From positions 115,037-179,036 of the forward strand of contig NZ_MOMB01000045.1 in the NCBI RefSeq assembly GCF_002752165.1: a DNA stretch of 64,000 nucleotides. Reading direction: 5' to 3'. The number at the start of each line of letters is the position of its first letter. Positions within the stretch are counted from its first letter, which is position 1. Below the pieces are notes generated by a model. It was not told the DNA's origin. It searched no databases and was given only the letters and a program-made list of their open reading frames with translations. This DNA is from Erwinia sp. OLFS4 (lineage in GTDB: Bacteria; Pseudomonadota; Gammaproteobacteria; Enterobacterales; Enterobacteriaceae). The position numbers and the translations under genes are program-made. Below are positions 1 through 11,865 of the stretch, in pieces.

Positions 1-84
1 AAGATTCTATCAGCTTCGCGGTAACGAATACAGCAGTAAACGTAAAAAAGGGCATAAATCTGCTCCGGCCGCGGCCTGCAGATG
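1..84 (+). other. conserved stretch upstream of ribF (yaaY-like reading frame; probable divergent rpsT upstream region)
   Basis: An open frame enters from the left edge and stops at 82-84. It includes FYQLRGNEYS, which resembles FYQLAGCEYS as I remember it from E. coli YaaY, a small and doubtful ORF between rpsT and ribF. The resemblance may reflect conserved DNA of the divergent rpsT control region rather than a protein. A TAGAAT-like -10 on the minus strand (4-9) would fit a leftward promoter. No rpsT coding sequence is inside the window. I would not call a gene here. Confidence 0.25.
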
Positions 85-123
85 AAATGCAGACAGAAAC
101 AGGACAAAGCGGTGATTAGCGGG

Positions 124-152
124 TTAACCTTCCGCGCGGTACAAGGTATAAT
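124..152 (+). promoter_or_regulatory. ribF promoter
   Basis: TTAACC (124-129), a 17-base spacer and a perfect TATAAT (147-152) lie 30 bases before the ribF ATG. There is no strong Shine-Dalgarno sequence between them, so the gene may be weakly translated. Confidence 0.6.
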
Positions 153-181
153 CCGCCGATTTCCATACTGTTGGGCCAGCC

Positions 182-1120
182 ATGAAGTTTATTCGCGGCA
201 TTCATAATCTGAAGGAGCAGCATCGCGGCTGCGTGCTGACTATTGGCAATTTTGATGGGGTGCATCGCGGTCACCAGGCGTTACTTGCCCGTTTGTGTGA
301 AGAGGGACAAAAACGCCAGCTACCGGTTATGGTGATGCTGTTTGAACCTCAGCCAATGGAGCTTTTCTCGCCGCAAAATGCGCCGGCAAGGCTGACGCGG
401 CTGCGTGAAAAAGTGCGTTATCTGGCCCAGGCGGGTGTTGATACCGTGCTTTGCCTGCGCTTTGACCGCCGTTTTGCCGCCCATTCTGCCGACAGCTTTA
501 TTACCGATCTGTTGGTCAGCAAACTGGGCGTTCGTTTTCTGGCGGTGGGGGATGACTTCCGTTTTGGGGCAGGACGCGCAGGGGATTTCGCATTATTACA
601 GCAGGCTGGTAGTCGCTATGGTTTTGATGTTATCAGTACCCACACATTTTGCGAAAACGGTGTGCGTATCAGCAGTACGGCGGTGCGCCAGGCGCTGGCG
701 GATGACAAACTGGATCTGGCCGCATCGCTATTAGGTCGGCCCTTTAGCCTTTCGGGGCGCGTGGTTCACGGCGATGCTCTTGGCAGAACTATTGGTTTCC
801 CGACGGCTAATATTCCCCTGCGCCGTCCGGTGTCGCCGGTACAGGGGGTTTATGCGGTGGAAGTGTATGGGCTCGGGGATAAGCCAGTGCCTGCGGTGGC
901 GAACATTGGTACCCGGCCAACGGTAGGCGGTGTGCGTCAACAGCTGGAAGTGCATCTGTTTGACGTTGAAATGAATCTGTATGGCCGCCATATTGAAGTG
1001 GTATTAAAACAGAAAATACGTAACGAGCAGCGCTTTGAATCATTCGGGGCGTTAAAGCAGCAAATTGCTAAAGATGCGGTGACTGCCCGCCAATTTTTTG
1101 GGCTGAATACACCGGCTTAA
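182..1120 (+). CDS. ribF: bifunctional riboflavin kinase / FAD synthetase
   Basis: Makes FMN from riboflavin and FAD from FMN, both with ATP, in the cytoplasm. The 312 residues match the family's usual length. The N-terminal adenylyltransferase half shows GNFDGVHRGH at residues 22-31 and ISSTAVRQAL near 165. The C-terminal flavokinase half begins near residue 185 and carries GRTIGFPTANI and a later NIGTRPTVGG. The gene is followed after 30 bases by ileS, the usual enterobacterial order, so both probably share the promoter at 124-152 as well as any internal one. The ATG at 182 has a weak ribosome site, but no better start lies nearby. Confidence 0.97.
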   Translation: MKFIRGIHNLKEQHRGCVLTIGNFDGVHRGHQALLARLCEEGQKRQLPVMVMLFEPQPMELFSPQNAPARLTRLREKVRYLAQAGVDTVLCLRFDRRFAAHSADSFITDLLVSKLGVRFLAVGDDFRFGAGRAGDFALLQQAGSRYGFDVISTHTFCENGVRISSTAVRQALADDKLDLAASLLGRPFSLSGRVVHGDALGRTIGFPTANIPLRRPVSPVQGVYAVEVYGLGDKPVPAVANIGTRPTVGGVRQQLEVHLFDVEMNLYGRHIEVVLKQKIRNEQRFESFGALKQQIAKDAVTARQFFGLNTPA

Positions 1121-1150
1121 ACCGAACCGAAATACGGAATCGAGAAACTG

Positions 1151-3967
1151 ATGAGTGACTATAAATCAACCCTGAATTTGCCTGAAACGGGGTTCCCGAT
1201 GCGTGGCGATCTGGCAAAACGCGAGCCGGGAATGCTGCAACGTTGGTATGATGACAACCTTTACGGCATCATCCGCGCGGCAAAAAAAGGGAAAAAAACC
1301 TTTATCCTGCATGATGGCCCTCCCTATGCGAACGGCAGTATTCATATTGGTCACTCAGTTAATAAGATTCTGAAAGATATTATCGTCAAGTCAAAAGGCA
1401 TGGCAGGGTACGATTCGCCTTACGTGCCGGGCTGGGACTGCCATGGTTTACCTATTGAACACAAGGTAGAACAGACTATTGGTAAACCCGGGGAGAAAGT
1501 CAGCGCAGCGGCGTTTCGTGAAGCGTGCCGCAAATATGCCGCTGAACAGGTGGAAGCGCAGAAAAAAGACTTTATCCGTCTTGGGGTGTTGGGGGACTGG
1601 GAGCATCCCTACCTGACAATGGATTTTCGCACTGAAGCCAATATCATTCGTGCACTGGCAAAGATCATTGGTAACGGCCATTTGCATAAAGGTGCTAAAC
1701 CGGTGCACTGGTGTCTTGACTGTCGCTCGGCGCTGGCAGAAGCCGAAGTGGAATATTATGACAAAGCGTCGCCTTCCATCGACGTCATGTTTGAAGCCGC
1801 AGATAAAGCGGCGGTGCAGGCCAAATTCGCTGCGGCACAGGTCAATGGTCCTGTCGATCTGGTTATCTGGACTACCACTCCGTGGACTATGCCAGCTAAC
1901 CGCGCCATCTCATTGCATCCTGATTTTGACTATCAGCTAATACAGATTGACGGCCGTGCGCTGATCCTCGCCAAAGACCTGGTGACGAGTGTGATGGCGC
2001 GCGCAGGGATCAGCGACTGGACGGTTCTTGGCGAATGTAAAGGCGCCGCGCTGGAGCGGCAAGCGTTTCGCCACCCGTTCCTGGCGATCCTTTCGCCGGT
2101 AGTCCTGGGGGAGCACGTTACCCTGGAAGCCGGTACCGGTGCGGTACATACCGCCCCGGGACACGGCCCTGACGACTACGTGATTGGCCAGAAATATGGC
2201 ATTGAAATTGCCAATCCAGTGGGGCCGGATGGCTGCTATCTGCCGGGTACTTATCCCACGCTGGATGGCGTGAATGTCTTCAAAGCTAACGATCTGGTGG
2301 TGGATTTACTGAAGGAAAAAGGTGCGTTGCTGCACGTGGAAAAACTGCAGCATAGCTATCCACACTGCTGGCGGCATAAAACCCCGATCATTTTCCGTGC
2401 CACCCCACAGTGGTTTATCAGCATGGATCAGAAGGGGCTGCGCGCGCAGTCGCTTAAGGAAATTAAAGGCGTGCAGTGGATCCCAGGCTGGGGCCAGGCG
2501 CGCATTGAATCTATGGTCGCTAACCGCCCGGACTGGTGTATCTCGCGTCAGCGTACCTGGGGTGTACCTATGGCGCTGTTTGTGCACAAAGAGAACGAGC
2601 AGCTGCATCCGGATAGTCTGGCGCTGATGGAGAAAGTCGCCCAGCGCGTTGAGCAGGATGGCATACAGGCCTGGTGGGATCTCGACCCACGTGACCTGAT
2701 GGGCGACGACGCCGACAGCTATGTTAAGGTTCCCGACACCCTGGACGTCTGGTTTGATTCCGGCTCTACCAGTTTTTCCGTGGTGGATAACCGTGCAGAG
2801 TTTGAAGGTCATCAACCGGATATCTATCTGGAAGGTTCGGATCAGCATCGTGGCTGGTTTATGTCATCATTGATGATTGGCGTGGCAATGAAAAATAAAG
2901 CGCCTTACCGCCAGGTACTGACTCACGGTTTCACTGTAGATGGACAAGGACGCAAAATGTCCAAATCTATCGGTAATACGGTGGCTCCGCAGGACGTGAT
3001 GGATAAACTTGGCGCTGATATTCTGCGTCTGTGGGTCGCTTCCACCGATTACTCCGGCGAGATGGCCGTTTCCGATGAAATTCTTAAGCGTTCGGCGGAT
3101 GCTTATCGCCGTATTCGTAATACCGCGCGTTTCCTGCTGGCGAATCTTGCCGGCTTTAATCCGGAAACCGATCGGCTGAAACCGGAAGAGATGGTAGTGC
3201 TTGACCGCTGGGCGGTTGGCAGAGCCTATGCGGCACAGCAGGATATCATTGCTTCATACGACAGCTATGATTTCCATGAAGTGGTCCAGCGTCTGATGCA
3301 GTTTTGTTCGGTAGAAATGGGTTCTTTTTATCTGGACATTATTAAAGACCGCCAGTATACCGCGAAAAGCGATGGCATTGCGCGCCGCAGCTGCCAGACC
3401 GCGCTGTGGTACATTGCCGAGGCGCTGGTGCGCTGGATGGCGCCAATTCTTTCTTTCACCGCCGATGAAATCTGGCAGGCCCTGCCAGGTAAACGTGCGC
3501 AGTATGTCTTTACTGAAGAGTGGTTCGACGGTTTATTTGGCCTGGCGGACAATGAGCCAATGAACGATGCTTTCTGGGCTGAGCTGCTGAACGTGCGTGG
3601 TGAAGTGAATAAAGTGATTGAGCAGGCGCGTAACGATAAACGGATAGGTGGTGCGCTGGAAGCCGCCGTCACGCTGTATGCCGATAAGACGCTGGCAACC
3701 TGCCTGACCAGTCTGGGTAATGAACTACGCTTTGTATTACTGACTTCCGCAGCGCAGGTTGCTGACTACGCGCTGGCACCGGAAGAGGCGCAGCAGAGTG
3801 AACAGATTAAAGGACTAAAAATCGCCCTGCATAAAGCGGAAGGGCGTAAGTGTCCACGTTGCTGGCACTATACGCATGATGTCGGTCAGAATGCTGAGCA
3901 TCCTGAACTCTGTGGCCGTTGTGTCACTAACGTAGCCGGTAACGGCGAAGAGCGAAAGTTTGCCTGA
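1151..3967 (+). CDS. ileS: isoleucyl-tRNA synthetase
   Basis: Charges tRNA-Ile with isoleucine and edits misactivated valine. At 938 residues it is the same length as the E. coli enzyme. Class I signatures are intact: HIGH at residues 65-68 and KMSKS at 602-606. The CP1 editing domain between them carries a TTTPWT stretch typical of IleRS. The C-terminal zinc ribbon is complete (CPRCW followed by CGRC near residues 900-925). The stop TGA overlaps the lspA ATG by one base (TGATG), so the two are translationally coupled. Confidence 0.98.
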   Translation: MSDYKSTLNLPETGFPMRGDLAKREPGMLQRWYDDNLYGIIRAAKKGKKTFILHDGPPYANGSIHIGHSVNKILKDIIVKSKGMAGYDSPYVPGWDCHGLPIEHKVEQTIGKPGEKVSAAAFREACRKYAAEQVEAQKKDFIRLGVLGDWEHPYLTMDFRTEANIIRALAKIIGNGHLHKGAKPVHWCLDCRSALAEAEVEYYDKASPSIDVMFEAADKAAVQAKFAAAQVNGPVDLVIWTTTPWTMPANRAISLHPDFDYQLIQIDGRALILAKDLVTSVMARAGISDWTVLGECKGAALERQAFRHPFLAILSPVVLGEHVTLEAGTGAVHTAPGHGPDDYVIGQKYGIEIANPVGPDGCYLPGTYPTLDGVNVFKANDLVVDLLKEKGALLHVEKLQHSYPHCWRHKTPIIFRATPQWFISMDQKGLRAQSLKEIKGVQWIPGWGQARIESMVANRPDWCISRQRTWGVPMALFVHKENEQLHPDSLALMEKVAQRVEQDGIQAWWDLDPRDLMGDDADSYVKVPDTLDVWFDSGSTSFSVVDNRAEFEGHQPDIYLEGSDQHRGWFMSSLMIGVAMKNKAPYRQVLTHGFTVDGQGRKMSKSIGNTVAPQDVMDKLGADILRLWVASTDYSGEMAVSDEILKRSADAYRRIRNTARFLLANLAGFNPETDRLKPEEMVVLDRWAVGRAYAAQQDIIASYDSYDFHEVVQRLMQFCSVEMGSFYLDIIKDRQYTAKSDGIARRSCQTALWYIAEALVRWMAPILSFTADEIWQALPGKRAQYVFTEEWFDGLFGLADNEPMNDAFWAELLNVRGEVNKVIEQARNDKRIGGALEAAVTLYADKTLATCLTSLGNELRFVLLTSAAQVADYALAPEEAQQSEQIKGLKIALHKAEGRKCPRCWHYTHDVGQNAEHPELCGRCVTNVAGNGEERKFA

Positions 3968-4473
3968 TGAGTAAGTCTGTATTTTCAACCGGATTATGCT
4001 GGCTATGGCTGGTGGTGATAGTAATAGCTGTTGATTTCGCCAGTAAGCAATGGGTCATCAATCACATGATGCTGCATGAAACATTGCCACTGATGCCGTT
4101 TTTTAACCTGTTCTATGCACATAACTATGGCGCAGCATTTAGTTTTCTTGCCGATAAAGGCGGCTGGCAGCGCTGGTTTTTTGCCGGCATCGCAATCGCA
4201 ATTGTGGTGTCATTGCTGGTGATGATGTACCGCACTGCGGCCGGAAAGAAATTGAATAATATCGCCTACGCGCTGATTATCGGCGGTGCGCTCGGCAACC
4301 TGTTTGATCGCGCCTATCATGGATTTGTCGTCGATTTTATCGACTTCTACGTTGGAGACTGGCATTTTGCCACCTTCAATATTGCCGATTGTGCCATTTG
4401 TATTGGTGCGGCGCTGATCGTGCTGGAAGGCTTTATCTCGCCGTCCGGCAGGCAGGCGAAGGTAAAAGGTTAA
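3967..4473 (+). CDS. lspA: lipoprotein signal peptidase (signal peptidase II)
   Basis: An inner-membrane aspartyl protease that removes the signal peptide from diacylated prolipoproteins. The 168 residues contain four hydrophobic helices. The two catalytic aspartates are visible in NLFDRAYHG (about residue 114) and FNIADCAI (about residue 141). It starts inside the ileS stop codon, which indicates coupling, and fkpB follows four bases after its stop, the conserved enterobacterial arrangement. Confidence 0.97.
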   Translation: MSKSVFSTGLCWLWLVVIVIAVDFASKQWVINHMMLHETLPLMPFFNLFYAHNYGAAFSFLADKGGWQRWFFAGIAIAIVVSLLVMMYRTAAGKKLNNIAYALIIGGALGNLFDRAYHGFVVDFIDFYVGDWHFATFNIADCAICIGAALIVLEGFISPSGRQAKVKG

Positions 4474-4477
4474 GGTT

Positions 4478-4948
4478 ATGTCTGATTCTGTAGAGCATGA
4501 CAGCGCGCTGCTTGTACATTTTGTCCTGAAGCTGGAAGATGGCACTACGGCAGAGTCAACGCGTAACAACGGCAAACCGGCGCTGTTTCGCCTGGGAGAC
4601 GGCAGTCTCTCTGACGGGCTGGAAGCGCAGCTGATTGGGTTGCGTACTGGTGATAAAAAAAGCTTTTCGCTGGCACCTGACGCCGCATTCGGGCTGAGCA
4701 GCTCCGACCTGATTCAGTATTTTTCGCGGCGTGATTTTGCCGCCGCCGGTGAACCGGAAATCGGGGCAATTATGCTGTTTACCGCGATGGACGGCAGTGA
4801 AATGCCCGGCGTCATCCGCGACATTTCCGGTGATTCAATCACCGTGGATTTTAATCATCCACTGGCTGGGCAAACGGTTCATTTTGAGGTTGAGGTTCTG
4901 GATACAGATCCTGACCTGGAGGCTACTCATGCGAATACTGCTCGCTAA
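4478..4948 (+). CDS. fkpB: FKBP-type peptidyl-prolyl cis-trans isomerase, SlyD-like
   Basis: A short FKBP-fold prolyl isomerase of 156 residues; E. coli FkpB/SlpA is about 149. It begins with the typical [15 protein letters not shown] strand and has [19 protein letters not shown], the flap-bordering region of this family. Unlike SlyD it has no histidine-rich tail. It lies between lspA and ispH, and its last 20 bases overlap the start of ispH, so expression is probably operonic. The precise client is unknown. Confidence 0.94.
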   Translation: MSDSVEHDSALLVHFVLKLEDGTTAESTRNNGKPALFRLGDGSLSDGLEAQLIGLRTGDKKSFSLAPDAAFGLSSSDLIQYFSRRDFAAAGEPEIGAIMLFTAMDGSEMPGVIRDISGDSITVDFNHPLAGQTVHFEVEVLDTDPDLEATHANTAR

Positions 4949-5882
4949 TCCACGCGGCTTTTGTGCCGGAGTGGATCGCGCCATCAGCATCGTTGAGCGT
5001 GCGCTGGAGATGTATGGCGCGCCAATTTATGTGCGTCATGAAGTGGTGCATAACCGCTATGTGGTTAACAGTCTGCGCGAGCGTGGCGCTATTTTTATTG
5101 AGCAGATTTCAGAAGTTCCGGATGGTGCGATTCTGATTTTTTCCGCTCACGGTGTTTCACAGGCGGTGCGGGCGGAAGCAAAAGCACGTCAGCTGACCAT
5201 GCTGTTCGATGCCACCTGCCCGCTGGTGACCAAAGTGCATATGGAAGTGGCCCGTGCCAGTCGTAAAGGCGTGGAAGCGATCCTGATTGGTCATGCCGGC
5301 CATCCGGAAGTGGAAGGCACCATGGGGCAGTATAATAACAGTGCGGGGGGGATGTATCTGGTGGAATCCCCGCAGGACGTGTGGAATCTGCAGGTTAAAA
5401 ACGAAAAAAATCTGTGTTTTATGACGCAGACGACACTGTCTGTCGACGATACTTCCGATGTTATTGACGCGCTGCGGGCGCGTTTTCCCGAGATTATTGG
5501 TCCGCGCAAAGATGATATATGTTATGCCACCACCAACCGTCAGGAGGCGGTACGTCATCTTTCCGGTGAAGCGCAGGTGGTGCTGGTTGTCGGTTCGAAA
5601 AATTCGTCGAACTCTAACCGTCTTGCTGAACTGGCACAGCGTGCTGGTAAGCTGGCGAAGCTGATTGATTCCGCCGATGACATTCAGGAAGAGTGGGTCA
5701 CTGGCGTCGAGTGTATTGGCGTGACGGCTGGCGCTTCGGCACCGGATATTCTGGTTCAGCAGGTTATCCAGCGTCTGCGCGAGCTGGGCGGCGAAGCGGC
5801 GATTGAACTGATCGGTCGCGAAGAGAATATCGTATTTGAAGTGCCTAAAGAGCTGCGCGTTGAGGTCCGCCAGGTTATATAG
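4929..5882 (+). CDS. ispH: 4-hydroxy-3-methylbut-2-enyl diphosphate reductase
   Basis: The last enzyme of the MEP isoprenoid pathway, a [4Fe-4S] enzyme yielding IPP and DMAPP. The start at 4929 gives [18 protein letters not shown], the exact family N-terminus, and 317 residues against 316 in E. coli. The reading frame is open further upstream, but that part lies inside fkpB and is not needed. The three cluster cysteines are in GFCAGV, DATCPLV and [11 protein letters not shown]. The gene ends the ileS operon; a hairpin with a T-rich tail follows at 5911-5950. Confidence 0.97.
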   Translation: MRILLANPRGFCAGVDRAISIVERALEMYGAPIYVRHEVVHNRYVVNSLRERGAIFIEQISEVPDGAILIFSAHGVSQAVRAEAKARQLTMLFDATCPLVTKVHMEVARASRKGVEAILIGHAGHPEVEGTMGQYNNSAGGMYLVESPQDVWNLQVKNEKNLCFMTQTTLSVDDTSDVIDALRARFPEIIGPRKDDICYATTNRQEAVRHLSGEAQVVLVVGSKNSSNSNRLAELAQRAGKLAKLIDSADDIQEEWVTGVECIGVTAGASAPDILVQQVIQRLRELGGEAAIELIGREENIVFEVPKELRVEVRQVI

Positions 5883-5910
5883 CCATTCCTGCCTGAACAT
5901 GCTTTCACCC

Positions 5911-5950
5911 CTACCGGCAGGCCGGCGTCTGACGGTAGTTTATCTTTTTT
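5911..5950 (+). terminator. intrinsic terminator after ispH
   Basis: CTACCG pairs with CGGTAG, and CAG with CTG across one mismatch, around a GCCGGCGT loop. It is followed by TTTATCTTTTTT. It would end the ribF-ileS-lspA-fkpB-ispH transcript before dapB. Confidence 0.65.
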
Positions 5951-5960
5951 ACCATTACAT

Positions 5961-5990
5961 TTTCCATACACAATCTGTTTTACTGATAAT
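5961..5990 (+). promoter_or_regulatory. possible dapB promoter
   Basis: TTTCCA (5961-5966), an 18-base spacer and GATAAT (5985-5990) lie about 110 bases before dapB. The match is moderate and the call rests only on this and on the terminator just upstream. Confidence 0.35.
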
Positions 5991-6096
5991 AGTGTGCGCT
6001 TTCACTGAAATTCTTATTATGTGCGTTTAGAGGTGGCACAGGTAACGGCCTGCCGTTAACCTGATGTTGTAACTGAATACCGGGTTTAGGGAATGA

Positions 6097-6924
<828 letters not shown>

Positions 6925-7254
6925 TTTTTAATTACCATCGTGATGTGGTTATTCTGGTCATAACTTATTGACTGGAGGGGTAATAATTTTATTGCCCTTT
7001 TATTTTTTCGTGATTATGGTGTTATTTGTTTTTAATTCATTATTTTTGTCTTTTTCTCTCAGTAAAATGCCATAAAACCAACCTCTGTGCCCTGTTTTCG
7101 ACCCCGCAATGCTGCTTTTCGCCGCCCGGCCAGTCTGTTGATGATAAACTTGCCTTTTAAGGTAAATTTTTCAGCTTTTAAGGCTGAATTTCAGGGCAAT
7201 CAAACGCTAAAGCTCTCCAGTGACACAAAAATATAAAAAAATTACCTTTCAGGG

Positions 7255-7283
7255 TGGACAAGTACGAGGACGATCCGTAGAAT
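7255..7283 (+). promoter_or_regulatory. carAB upstream promoter P1 (pyrimidine-controlled)
   Basis: TGGACA (7255-7260), a 17-base spacer and TAGAAT (7278-7283). The position, about 110 bases before carA and upstream of the ARG boxes, matches the pyrimidine-regulated P1 of E. coli carAB. The following segment AATTTGCCAAAAATTGACC looks like the E. coli sequence as I remember it. Confidence 0.65.
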
Positions 7284-7344
7284 GCGCGCAATTTGCCAAA
7301 AATTGACCAGTCAGGCGGTTTTTGCATTGATTAGCCCCTGCCTA

Positions 7345-7383
7345 TGAATTAATATGCAAATATATTGACTTTTTATTCCCTGG
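7345..7383 (+). promoter_or_regulatory. paired ARG boxes (ArgR operator) over carAB P2
   Basis: TGAATTAATATGCAAATA (7345-7362) and TGACTTTTTATTCCCTGG (7366-7383) are two 18-base ARG boxes separated by three bases, the spacing the ArgR hexamer needs. The consensus is TGAAT-N4-ATTCA. They overlap the arginine-repressed downstream promoter and end at the carA ribosome site. Confidence 0.75.
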
Positions 7384-7391
7384 AGGACGTT

Positions 7392-8540
7392 TTGATTAAG
7401 TCAGCGCTATTGGTTCTGGAAGACGGAACCCAATTCCACGGCCAGGCCATAGGAGCAGCGGGGTCGGCAGTGGGGGAAGTCGTTTTCAACACCTCAATGA
7501 CCGGTTATCAAGAAATCCTCACTGATCCTTCCTATTCCCGCCAGATTGTCACTCTCACTTATCCCCATATTGGTAACGTCGGCACCAACGCCGCAGATGA
7601 AGAATCCTCTCAGGTACATGCACAAGGACTGGTCATCCGCGACCTTCCACTGATTGCCAGTAATTTTCGCAATGAAGAAAATCTTTCTGATTACCTCAAA
7701 CGCCATAATATTGTTGCTATCGCCGGGATTGATACCCGCAAACTGACGCGTTTGCTGCGTGAAAAAGGGGCGCAGAATGGCTGCATTATTGCCGGCGACA
7801 ATCTGGATAGTGCCCTGGCCTTGCAGAAAGCGCAGGCATTCCCTGGTCTGAAAGGAATGGATCTGGCAAAAGAGGTTACGGTAAGCAGCGCCTACAGCTG
7901 GCAGCAGGGAAGCTGGAGTCTGGACAACGGGTTGCCGTCAGCGCGTGCGGCTGCAACGTTGCCTTTCCACGTAGTTGCCTATGATTATGGGGCCAAGCGA
8001 AATATTTTACGTATGCTGGTCGACCGTGGTTGTCGCCTGACGGTAGTACCGGCGCAGACCCCGGCTGAAGAGGTGCTGCAAATGCAACCGGATGGCATAT
8101 TCCTTTCCAACGGCCCTGGCGATCCGGAACCCTGCGACTATGCGATTGCCGCCATTAAAACCTTTTTGACAACGGAAATCCCGCTATTTGGCATCTGCCT
8201 TGGCCATCAGCTGCTGGCATTAGCCAGCGGTGCACGGACGGTGAAAATGAAACTTGGTCATCATGGGGGCAACCATCCGGTCAAAGATCTCGATAATAAT
8301 ACCGTGATGATCACCGCACAAAACCATGGCTTTGCCGTTGATGAACAAGGGCTGCCGGCTAACCTGCGCATCACGCATCGTTCCCTGTTTGATCATACGG
8401 TGCAGGGTATTCATCGCACGGATAAACCTGCATTCAGCTTTCAGGGACATCCGGAAGCCAGTCCCGGGCCGCATGATGCTGCTCCGCTGTTCGACCATTT
8501 TATTGCGCTGATTGAAGTTTACCGTTCTCACGCCCGTTAA
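7392..8540 (+). CDS. carA: carbamoyl-phosphate synthase small (glutaminase) subunit
   Basis: Hydrolyses glutamine and passes ammonia to CarB to make carbamoyl phosphate for arginine and pyrimidines. I start it at TTG 7392 behind CTGGAGG, because this gives [12 protein letters not shown], the E. coli N-terminus, and exactly 382 residues. The upstream in-frame codons overlap the ArgR boxes. The class I amidotransferase triad is intact: Cys269 in GICLGHQ, with His and Glu in [11 protein letters not shown]. carB follows after 14 bases. TTG initiation is also used by the E. coli gene. Confidence 0.97.
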   Translation: MIKSALLVLEDGTQFHGQAIGAAGSAVGEVVFNTSMTGYQEILTDPSYSRQIVTLTYPHIGNVGTNAADEESSQVHAQGLVIRDLPLIASNFRNEENLSDYLKRHNIVAIAGIDTRKLTRLLREKGAQNGCIIAGDNLDSALALQKAQAFPGLKGMDLAKEVTVSSAYSWQQGSWSLDNGLPSARAAATLPFHVVAYDYGAKRNILRMLVDRGCRLTVVPAQTPAEEVLQMQPDGIFLSNGPGDPEPCDYAIAAIKTFLTTEIPLFGICLGHQLLALASGARTVKMKLGHHGGNHPVKDLDNNTVMITAQNHGFAVDEQGLPANLRITHRSLFDHTVQGIHRTDKPAFSFQGHPEASPGPHDAAPLFDHFIALIEVYRSHAR

Positions 8541-8554
8541 CCAGGAGCTAATAA

Positions 8555-11500
8555 ATGCCAAAACGCACTGACATAAAATCCATCCTGATCCTGGGTGCGG
8601 GGCCGATTGTTATCGGTCAGGCCTGTGAATTTGACTATTCCGGCGCACAGGCTTGTAAAGCGTTACGCGAAGAAGGTTACCGCGTGATCCTGGTGAACTC
8701 TAACCCCGCCACTATCATGACTGACCCGGAGATGGCGGATGCAACATACATCGAGCCAATCCACTGGCAGGTTGTCCGTAAAATTATTGAAAAAGAGCGT
8801 CCGGATGCGGTGCTGCCAACCATGGGGGGCCAGACGGCACTCAACTGTGCGCTGGAGCTGGAGCGCCAGGGGGTGCTGGCGGAGTTTGGCGTTACCATGA
8901 TTGGGGCTACCGCCGACGCGATTGATAAAGCCGAAGATCGCCAGCGTTTTGATAAAGCAATGAAAAACATTGGCCTGGGAACGGCACGTTCCGGTATTGC
9001 CCATAATATGGAAGAGGCGCTGGCGGTGGCAGAAGACGTCGGCTTTCCCTGTATTATTCGCCCCTCTTTTACCATGGGTGGAACCGGGGGCGGTATTGCC
9101 TATAACCGCGAAGAATTTGAAGAAATTTGCGAACGCGGGCTGGATTTATCGCCAACCAGTGAACTGTTGATAGACGAATCACTGATTGGCTGGAAAGAGT
9201 ACGAAATGGAAGTGGTGCGCGACAAAAATGACAACTGCATTATTGTTTGCTCAATCGAAAACTTCGACGCGATGGGTATTCATACCGGCGACTCCATTAC
9301 GGTAGCACCGGCGCAGACCCTGACGGATAAAGAGTATCAGGTAATGCGTAACGCCTCACTGGCGGTGTTGCGTGAGATCGGTGTTGAAACCGGCGGCTCT
9401 AACGTACAGTTTGCGGTGAATCCCCGCGACGGTCGCCTGATTGTTATTGAAATGAACCCGCGCGTATCACGCTCTTCGGCGCTGGCCTCAAAAGCCACCG
9501 GTTTCCCGATTGCCAAGGTGGCGGCGCGCCTTGCGGTGGGTTACACCCTCGATGAGCTGATGAATGATATTACCGGCGGTCGCACCCCGGCGTCGTTTGA
9601 GCCGTCAATTGATTATGTCGTTACCAAAATCCCGCGTTTTAACTTTGAAAAGTTTGCCGGTGCTAACGATCGCCTGACAACGCAGATGAAGTCAGTTGGC
9701 GAAGTAATGGCTATTGGCCGCACTCTGCAGGAATCAATGCAAAAAGCGTTGCGGGGTCTCGAAGTAGGGGCGGCGGGCTTTGACCCGAAAGTGGCGCCGG
9801 ATGATGCCGACGCCGCCACGCGTATCCGCCGCGAGCTGAAAGACGCTGGTGCAGAACGGATCTGGTATATTGCCGATGCTTTTCGCAGCGGGATGAGCGT
9901 CGACGAGGTGTTTGCCCTGACAAACATCGACCGCTGGTTCCTGGTGCAGATTGAAGAACTGATGCAGCTTGAAGCAAAAGTGGCGCAGCAGGGTATTACC
10001 GGCCTTAGCAAGGATTTTCTCTACAGCCTGAAACGCAAAGGTTTTGCCGATGCACGGCTGGCGCAGCTGGCCGGGGTGGCGGAATCCGAAATTCGCAAAC
10101 TGCGCGATCAGTATCATCTGCACCCGGTCTATAAACGTGTGGATACCTGCGCGGCAGAGTTCGCCACCAACACCGCCTATATGTATTCAACCTGGGAGGA
10201 AGAGTGTGAAGCCAGTCCGACCCAGGGGCGGGATAAAATTATGGTACTGGGGGGTGGTCCTAACCGTATCGGCCAGGGCATAGAGTTTGACTATTGCTGT
10301 GTACACGCTGCGCTGGCGCTGCGGGAAGACGGTTTTGAAACCATTATGGTCAACTGCAACCCGGAGACGGTTTCAACCGACTACGATACCTCAGACCGCC
10401 TCTATTTTGAGCCGGTAACCCTGGAAGACGTGCTGGAAATTGTGCGAATTGAACAACCGAAAGGGGTGATCGTGCAATACGGTGGTCAGACGCCGCTGAA
10501 GCTTGCCAGAGCGCTGGAAGCGGCGGGCGTGCCGGTGATCGGTACCAGCCCGGACGCTATTGATCGGGCAGAAGATCGCGCGCGCTTTCAGCAGGCGGTA
10601 GAACGTCTTGGCCTGAAGCAGCCGGCTAATGCGACGGTTACTACTGTCGAACAGGCAGTAGAGAAGGCGGTGGCCATTGGTTATCCACTGGTTGTGCGTC
10701 CTTCTTATGTTCTCGGTGGCCGCGCGATGGAAATTGTTTATGACGAGATGGATCTTAAGCGTTACTTTGCTAATGCGGTGATGGTGTCAAATGACGCGCC
10801 GGTCCTGCTGGACCACTTTCTTGACGACGCGGTGGAAGTCGACGTTGATGCGATTTGCGACGGCGAACGCGTGCTAATCGGCGGCATTATGGAACATATC
10901 GAACAGGCCGGCGTGCATTCCGGTGATTCCGCCTGTTCGCTGCCGGCCTATACGCTAAGCGAGCAGATTCAGAATGTGATGCGTCAGCAGGTGGAAAAAC
11001 TGGCCTTTGAACTCTGTGTCCGCGGCCTGATGAACGTACAGTTTGCAGTCAAAGATAATGAAGTTTATCTGATTGAGGTCAATCCCCGTGCTGCCCGTAC
11101 CGTACCATTTGTTTCTAAAGCTACCGGCGTACCGCTGGCAAAAGTAGCCGCCCGGGTTATGGCCGGTAAATCACTGCTCAGTCAGGGGATGACGCAAGAG
11201 GTGATTCCACCTTATTATTCGGTGAAAGAAGTGGTGTTGCCGTTTAATAAGTTCCCAGGCGTTGACCCTATTCTTGGCCCGGAAATGCGTTCCACTGGCG
11301 AAGTAATGGGCGTGGGCCGGACGTTTGCCGAAGCGTTTTCAAAAGCCATGCTTGGTGCACAGAGTAATATGAAAAAAGGCGGCCGGGCGCTGCTGTCGGT
11401 GCGAGAAGGGGATAAAAAGCGCATTGCAGCCCTGGCCGGCAAGCTGGTGCAGTCTGGTTTTGAGCTGGATGCCACCCACGGTACGGCAGTGGTGCTGGGA

Positions 11501-11779
11501 GAAGCGGGCATTAATCCGCGTCTGGTGAACAAAGTGCACGAAGGGCGGCCGCATATTCAGGACCGGATCAAAAACGGCGAGTACAGTTATATCGTTAATA
11601 CCACTGCCGGGCGTCAGGCGATTGAAGATTCCAGACTGATCCGCCGCAGCGCTCTGCAGTATAAGGTTCATTATGACACCACCATTAACGGCGGCTTTGC
11701 CACGGTGAATGCACTGACGGCGGACCCCACCGACCGGGTTATTTCGGTGCAGGAGATGCACAAAGAAATTCACGGTTGA
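8555..11779 (+). CDS. carB: carbamoyl-phosphate synthase large subunit
   Basis: Makes carbamoyl phosphate from bicarbonate, ammonia and two ATP. At 1074 residues it is one longer than E. coli CarB. The two homologous ATP-grasp halves each carry a recognisable [14 protein letters not shown] nucleotide-binding turn (near residues 12 and 565), [12 protein letters not shown] or [11 protein letters not shown], and EVNPR/EMNPR metal-binding motifs. The C-terminal MGS-like allosteric domain (ornithine, UMP) starts near residue 935. An AGGAG ribosome site precedes the ATG. The terminator at 11799-11827 closes the operon. Confidence 0.98.
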   Translation: MPKRTDIKSILILGAGPIVIGQACEFDYSGAQACKALREEGYRVILVNSNPATIMTDPEMADATYIEPIHWQVVRKIIEKERPDAVLPTMGGQTALNCALELERQGVLAEFGVTMIGATADAIDKAEDRQRFDKAMKNIGLGTARSGIAHNMEEALAVAEDVGFPCIIRPSFTMGGTGGGIAYNREEFEEICERGLDLSPTSELLIDESLIGWKEYEMEVVRDKNDNCIIVCSIENFDAMGIHTGDSITVAPAQTLTDKEYQVMRNASLAVLREIGVETGGSNVQFAVNPRDGRLIVIEMNPRVSRSSALASKATGFPIAKVAARLAVGYTLDELMNDITGGRTPASFEPSIDYVVTKIPRFNFEKFAGANDRLTTQMKSVGEVMAIGRTLQESMQKALRGLEVGAAGFDPKVAPDDADAATRIRRELKDAGAERIWYIADAFRSGMSVDEVFALTNIDRWFLVQIEELMQLEAKVAQQGITGLSKDFLYSLKRKGFADARLAQLAGVAESEIRKLRDQYHLHPVYKRVDTCAAEFATNTAYMYSTWEEECEASPTQGRDKIMVLGGGPNRIGQGIEFDYCCVHAALALREDGFETIMVNCNPETVSTDYDTSDRLYFEPVTLEDVLEIVRIEQPKGVIVQYGGQTPLKLARALEAAGVPVIGTSPDAIDRAEDRARFQQAVERLGLKQPANATVTTVEQAVEKAVAIGYPLVVRPSYVLGGRAMEIVYDEMDLKRYFANAVMVSNDAPVLLDHFLDDAVEVDVDAICDGERVLIGGIMEHIEQAGVHSGDSACSLPAYTLSEQIQNVMRQQVEKLAFELCVRGLMNVQFAVKDNEVYLIEVNPRAARTVPFVSKATGVPLAKVAARVMAGKSLLSQGMTQEVIPPYYSVKEVVLPFNKFPGVDPILGPEMRSTGEVMGVGRTFAEAFSKAMLGAQSNMKKGGRALLSVREGDKKRIAALAGKLVQSGFELDATHGTAVVLGEAGINPRLVNKVHEGRPHIQDRIKNGEYSYIVNTTAGRQAIEDSRLIRRSALQYKVHYDTTINGGFATVNALTADPTDRVISVQEMHKEIHG

Positions 11780-11798
11780 AGGCCCGCCGGTTTGCCCT

Positions 11799-11827
11799 AA
11801 ATCTCCCCGCTGCGGCGGGGATTTTTG
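11799..11827 (+). terminator. carAB intrinsic terminator
   Basis: TCCCCGC (11804-11810) pairs with GCGGGGA (11815-11821) around a four-base loop and is followed by five T. Confidence 0.88.
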
Positions 11828-11865
11828 TGTCTCCCGGTGGTCGGTCTGTGTATGAACACGCGCAT

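Larger units (their letters stand above)
6925..7391 (+). other. 467-base non-coding region upstream of carAB
   Basis: No gene is seen here. The first half is AT-rich and carries a small inverted repeat (TCAGC...GCTGA near 7172). The second half holds two promoter regions and two ARG boxes, listed separately. In E. coli this control region also binds PepA, PurR, IHF and PyrH-linked factors. I could not recognise those sites with confidence. Confidence 0.6.

Noticed and set aside
5157..5900. Long minus-strand frame opposite ispH
   Set aside because: It lies entirely against a certain gene; its protein is rich in His, Arg and Gln as antisense shadows are.
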